A stretch of DNA of 64,000 bases from Tanytarsus gracilentus (taxonomy: Eukaryota; Arthropoda; Insecta; Diptera; Chironomidae), in the NCBI GenBank assembly GCA_038502055.1, contig JAXRKN010000045.1:7181501-7245500 (forward strand). Direction: 5' to 3'. The notes beneath the pieces were generated by a model. That model saw only the letters and a program-made list of their open reading frames with translations, did no database searches and had not been told where the DNA came from. Positions within the stretch are counted from its first letter, which is position 1, and each line of letters opens with the position of its first letter. Positions 59,219 through 64,000 of this stretch are shown here, one piece after another. Position numbers and translations under genes: made by a program.

Positions 59219-61299
59219 ATTGTCCGACCATCATTACTAGGAACTGAAAACCGAAGATACTTAGTAATAATTAATTGATAAGCATATAACTGCCATCCAC
59301 TGCCAAACTGTTCCTTCCTTCTCTCTTTCTATTTTCCTCATTTTCACCTTCTCAACTTTCATGAAACGAAGAAATTTCTTTCTCTATCACACAAAATTCT
59401 ATTTTAAATTTGCTGCTGATGACTTTTTAACTCGAGATTGAATTGAAGAGTTCTTGAAATAGATTTTTTCAAGTAGCTTCCATATCTCACTATGAGCGAC
59501 CGAAAATAAGAGCGTGAAACACCTCTTCGTTTCATTGAAAACTAAAACCACAACCAATGTCAACTAAGGCGCATTTAAAATGGATCAAACGAAATCATAT
59601 TATTATGAGGACATGAAAGTGTCTGTAAATACTCAAATCTTTAACCACCTTTTTCTACATTCTTTCATTTCCATCCTCTTTTACCTCTATACACTCTCTT
59701 AATTTTTTTGAATGAAGAAAATAAAGAATAATAATGTTCTTTGTGAATAAAAATAAAAATATTTTTTTATTTGTTTACATTTCAGGGGCATGCAATACTA
59801 ATAACTTTATTAAGATCTTTTAAAAGTTTAAAATTTTAATAAAATATTTTAAAAACATAAAAAATTTCTAAAATTTTCTTTAAAAAAATTTGAGGATTCA
59901 AAATTATTGTAATTCATGATGTAGCTAAAACTTTAAATTATCTTCAATAGCTAAAAGTCAAAACTTTAAATTTTCTTTATAAATTTTCCTCATTTACAGC
60001 AACGGGAGAAATAAATCTTGGATTATCGTAGCCTCAAGGGAACTAGTTAGAGGAAATAGTTACATTTGCGGTACAATGCAAGTGACGTTAGCTTAATTAA
60101 AGTGCAGATGAAGTTTTCTCCTTTATTCCACTTTGATATATACTCGAATTAGAGGAAGAGATTTAATAGTGATGATAAGAAAAGGTTGTGGTTGATGTCT
60201 AAATTCGAATAAGTCGAAAATTTAATAATTTTTGGTGAAGTTAAATTTAATTTATTTAAAGTTATTTTTGGTTACAAAAATTGTTGTTTAAAAAAATTCT
60301 TTGAAATTGAAAAAAGTTAAAAATTAAATTTTCACCTCATGCAATTTCTTTTTATCAAATTAAATTTTCTCTTCACGTAATCGACAGGAAAGAAAAATAA
60401 AAAGAAACCTAATTAATCGAAAAAGCGAAGAATTTAATCGTTCTTAAAGTTAGATCTGAAGATTTCATGCGAAGGGTTGGCAATGAAGCGGGAAAAAGTT
60501 AAAAGAAGAAAGCGAAAATGTTCCTTTGTAAAAAAGTTCTTCATTATATTTCGAATGTCGACAATTCAATTGGAATTGAAAGCTTTTATTTTCACAATGA
60601 TGTGCAACAATGTCTCTTAAATCCCTTTTCAAATGTGCTGAGGTTTTTTCTCTGTTCCACTTTTTCCATCAATTTGCGTTCGAGAGAATTTTAAAAGCTT
60701 TTAAAGTTTGCCTTCCACACAGCCTTTTGTTAAGTTTTTATCATAAAAACTTTTTTGAAGTTTAAACGATTAAAATTTAATTAAAGTTTAAACCAAATTT
60801 TACAAAGCAAAATTTTAACAAATTTCATTGAAATATTTTTAGACTTCATTCACGTTTTATTTTCGATTTAAAAATTATAATTTTTATACTCGACTTTCAA
60901 TCATTTATTGGATTAAGCCATATAATCTGAATTATACATAAAATTACTCCGGATTATATAATTTAGGAAAACAACTAAATAAACTCTAGTTTTTTATCAA
61001 AATATTAAATTTTTCAAAAAAATTCTTCCTCAGCGGCAAAAATTATTGACACAAAAAAAATTCCGCCCATAAATTATGCAACATTAAATCTCTCTCTCGC
61101 GTGTGTGCAATAATTGTTGGCTATTGTAGCATGCTGCATGGAATGTTACATATTTATTGGCTAATGATAATAGAAATAAATTTTGTATCGAGATTTTTCA
61201 GTTTGCGCTTGGCGAGCTCATTCGAATGGTGTTGGTGATGACGACGGATAAAAACTTGTTTGTGAACCAATTTATCTCAGCTCATTACCAAGTTAGAAA
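59219..61299. other. Cuticle gene 3' UTR and AT-rich intergenic stretch
   Basis: About 500 bases of 3' UTR up to AATAAA at 59720-59725 (a second AATAAA lies near 59746). Beyond that, AT-rich DNA without supported genes. Confidence 0.5.
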
Positions 61300-61368
61300 A
61301 TGAGCGCTTTTGTTGTTGAATATTTTACTGGAAATTTGTTAGATTTTAGGCACGTTAAAGATTTCCAA
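61300..61368 (+). CDS. Possible first coding exon (23 codons)
   Basis: A perfect arthropod initiator TCAGTT lies at about 61198-61203. About 100 bases later ATG opens MSAFVVEYFTGNLLDFRHVK then DFQ, ending at a donor (CAA, then GTAAGG at 61369). An upstream ATG (61228 region) opens a separate 25-codon frame ending just at this ATG, which weakens the case. No family recognised, no second exon found. Confidence 0.2.
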
Positions 61369-61369
61369 G

Positions 61370-64000
61370 TAAGGAGAAAAGTCTTTGTCGAGATTTAAAG
61401 GAATAAAAAAAATTAGAATTGACTTTTTTGTGAATTTAAATTAAAAATTTAAAAAAGAAACTCGAACTAGTTTCACAATATATTTTAATAATGGTCTTTT
61501 GCACTTAAATTTATGTTCACAATTTCCCCTCTTACGCGATCGAGTAAAGTCTGCCGTCTAATATTTTTAATCTAATCGATTTCGAAAGATTTTTTTCTTT
61601 AAAATATGCAAAAGGTGCATTAAACCACAATAAAGAGATTGCGAAAGGTCTTATAAATTTTTTTCTCTTTCCGTGGACATGATTTCACTGTCGGATAAAC
61701 AAAAGCGACCTTGGTACGAGTTACACTCAAACTCGCAATATAAATTCAATCGATATTGCAATTCTGCTTTTTAAGAGCGGACTTTTGTGTTTGTTTTCAC
61801 TCTCGCTTATCTGTCGGTTGAACATGTGTGTAGACAAAATACCTGAAATTCCAAACTGAAAGCGGTTGAGAATTTTTTATGAGATTTACGTCAGCAAAAA
61901 ATCTTTTAATGAGCTTAAAATATGCGGAAACTGTGAGCTTGCTGAAAATTTTGAATGGAAATGATTTTGAGTGAAATTTATGAAAATTCTCAAATTTTCA
62001 TCCCTTGATGAAAATGCATTAAAAATTTTTCCTCCCTCATCAAGTTACATTCAAACACATTACAGTTTTTTATGGATTTTCTAAGCTTCGTAATTGTTAC
62101 AAACATCGGAAGCTATGTAATGTTACAAAGTTGCATTAATTTATGTGTCTATATTTGTTCGAACATAACACTCTTTAAAGCTTTGTGATTTGCTTACAAT
62201 TCTCTCACGCGATAATTTAGAAATTTACATTTCAAGAAGAATTTACGTGGGAAATTTTTAAGTCTTCCTGAAACGTCTTAATTTGCATCTAATTTTTTAC
62301 ATAAAGATGGCCCACATAAAATCGAGAAGGTTATAAGTCAGGTGTCATGTCAGACGTGTCTTGAAATAAATTAAAAATGTTCTTTAAAAAAATTTGAATG
62401 TTTGGAATTAGCAAATTGTTAAATGTTTTTTTGGGAGTGAATTTAACAAGTTTTACATTAATGCAAAGTGCAAGGGTAAAATTGGAGCAAGGGATGAAAA
62501 TTTTTAAAATTTTGATGCTTCGATTTTTAAGAAGAATTTTTTATTTTTTTTAAAATCAAAAAACAATTTTAAAAAAATCCAAACCTAATTTCCCTTGCAA
62601 CATCTTAATATAAAAATTTCCATACGCGCAAAAATTGTTACTTAAAAAAATTGCAACCTCACTCACAATGTGTTGCAAACGAGGAAGGAAAAAATTAAAT
62701 TATTATAAAAAATTGATTTCACAATGATTTAATTAAATTACGCTGCGTAATTAATTGAAAGCGATCTACTTGTTCTCTCCTCCATTAACGGCATATTTTC
62801 ACTCTGTCTTATTATTAATTTGTATCAATTATAAGCTTCGCAGCGTAAACTTTAATGTATCATTCTCAAGTGCGATTACTTTTTTATGGCATGCCATTAG
62901 CACACAACAACTATGAATATTGATTGACTCATTTTACCCGGGAGAGAGAAAAACTAGAGCGAAATTTTCTCAGGTGACAAAATGAAAATTTGTTTGCATA
63001 AGCAGGAAATTCTTTTTCATCTCGACGACAATTTTACTCTAAAATTCTGCAAAGAAAATTAAATTCGCTTGAATATTCATAGGGGGATTTTCAAATTCAT
63101 TGCTAATGGCACTTAAATGAGAAAAGTTTTCTGCTTATTTTTTTGGGGACGTTTATTTTGCAATTTATTGGTTGTGAAAAATTTATCGGTAAATTTTAAA
63201 TTAATTGGAGGATGAAAAAATCATAAATTATAATTTAGGGTTTTCAGAATTAAAAAACAAATAAATTAAAGTTTCTAGATTTTGAAAAATTTTATCGATT
63301 TTTTAAAGTTTAAAAATTTTAATCCATCAAAAGCACGAAACTGCAATTTCAGTAAATTAAAACCAGGAGCGTTGCATTTAAATTTTGTGTCCACTTAATC
63401 ACATCAATTTGAGCTTGTAATCCATACAGTAAACTTCAACATATTACGTGTGTTTCGAACATTTATTGTGTTCAACGCCACACAATTTCGTACTCGACTC
63501 CATACAGTCCCTCTTTTGTGTATAGCCATTTTATGGGCTGACAATAAAGCACCCGTAAATTGACTGTTATGGACTAAAGAGCTCAACATTCCGGCTACTG
63601 TTGATAAGAGGGTGGTTGCTAAAATAAATTAATTTTTTTAGCTTTTAAAAAAATTAAAAATTTATTTTAAAATTTTATTTTTTATAATTTTTATTTTACT
63701 TTCCGCTCCTTGTTTTAAGCGTTTTTGCTTCAACATTAAGTTCATAAACACTCACTCAAAAAATTTTCCTCCCAATGTTCCCTCTTCCGCCTAAATAAAC
63801 TTTCGAACGTCATTTGATGTGATCCTGAGCTGAAATGAATTCGAGGTTGAGAAAGGTCATGGTTTACTTGCATATAAAATTTTAATGCTATGCTAAAAGC
63901 TCTTGCAGGAAGCATCAAAGATAATTTATTTTTAATGTTTGAATTAAGTGATGATGACAAGGAGTGGAAACAACTAAATAAATTTCTCAAATTAAGTACA
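61370..64000. other. AT-rich stretch to the window end
   Basis: No gene supported. Minus-strand frames at 63404-63589 and 63742-63990 show no protein features. Nothing else recognised. Confidence 0.4.

Noticed and set aside
1..64000. tRNA or rRNA genes
   Set aside because: B-box-like GGTTCGA words (for example near 3058) lack a matching A box and cloverleaf; none could be supported.

Overview
The window is AT-rich nuclear DNA from an insect. GT-AG introns, arthropod-type TCAGTC initiators, AATAAA signals, an RR-type cuticular protein, a divergent ionotropic receptor and an alpha2-like octopamine receptor all point that way. A dipteran is most likely, probably a lower fly such as a midge, but the exact taxon is inference. 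Genes are sparse and the spaces between them are full of small non-autonomous DNA elements. No bacterial or viral block, tRNA, rRNA or CRISPR array was seen.

Region by region. 0.2-3.2 kb (minus strand): two small secreted-protein genes, a 236-aa six-cysteine protein and a 41-aa proline-rich cationic peptide precursor too short for ordinary gene calling. 10.75-11.74 kb: an exact 120-bp tandem array with a degenerate repeat tail. 12.7-17.2 kb (plus): the last three coding exons (TM5 to the C-terminus) of an alpha2-adrenergic-like octopamine receptor; its TM1-TM4 exons are not in the window, so much of the first 12.7 kb may be its intron. 17.2-24.9 kb: no gene seen. 24.9-25.95 kb: a repeat element made largely of short tandem units. 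26.0-28.8 kb (plus): an intronless-ORF Ran-like GTPase that has lost key catalytic positions, probably with a 5' UTR intron.

30.7-42.1 kb is the most structured part. Three tandem SLC5-family solute-transporter genes (plus) show a step-wise loss of introns and of the first coding exon. Two TA-flanked inverted-repeat elements lie around the first gene, one upstream and one inside its first intron. A three-exon ionotropic receptor gene (minus, 42.2-44.8 kb) converges on the third transporter with 46 bp between stop codons, and holds a nearly perfect 301-bp foldback in its second intron.

46-57 kb holds an 857-bp inverted-repeat element with a 5-bp target duplication, a possible orphan terminal exon, a (GA)n microsatellite and the 3' end of a decayed non-LTR retrotransposon. 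57.2-59.7 kb (plus) is a complete three-exon cuticular protein gene with a clear TATA/initiator promoter, an RR chitin-binding domain and five 18-residue-type motifs, two of them in a recent 138-bp internal duplication. 59.7-64 kb shows no convincing gene. The strongest leads are the transporter triplication with an altered cation-site motif, the catalytically altered Ran paralogue, the intronic foldback and the 41-aa secreted peptide.
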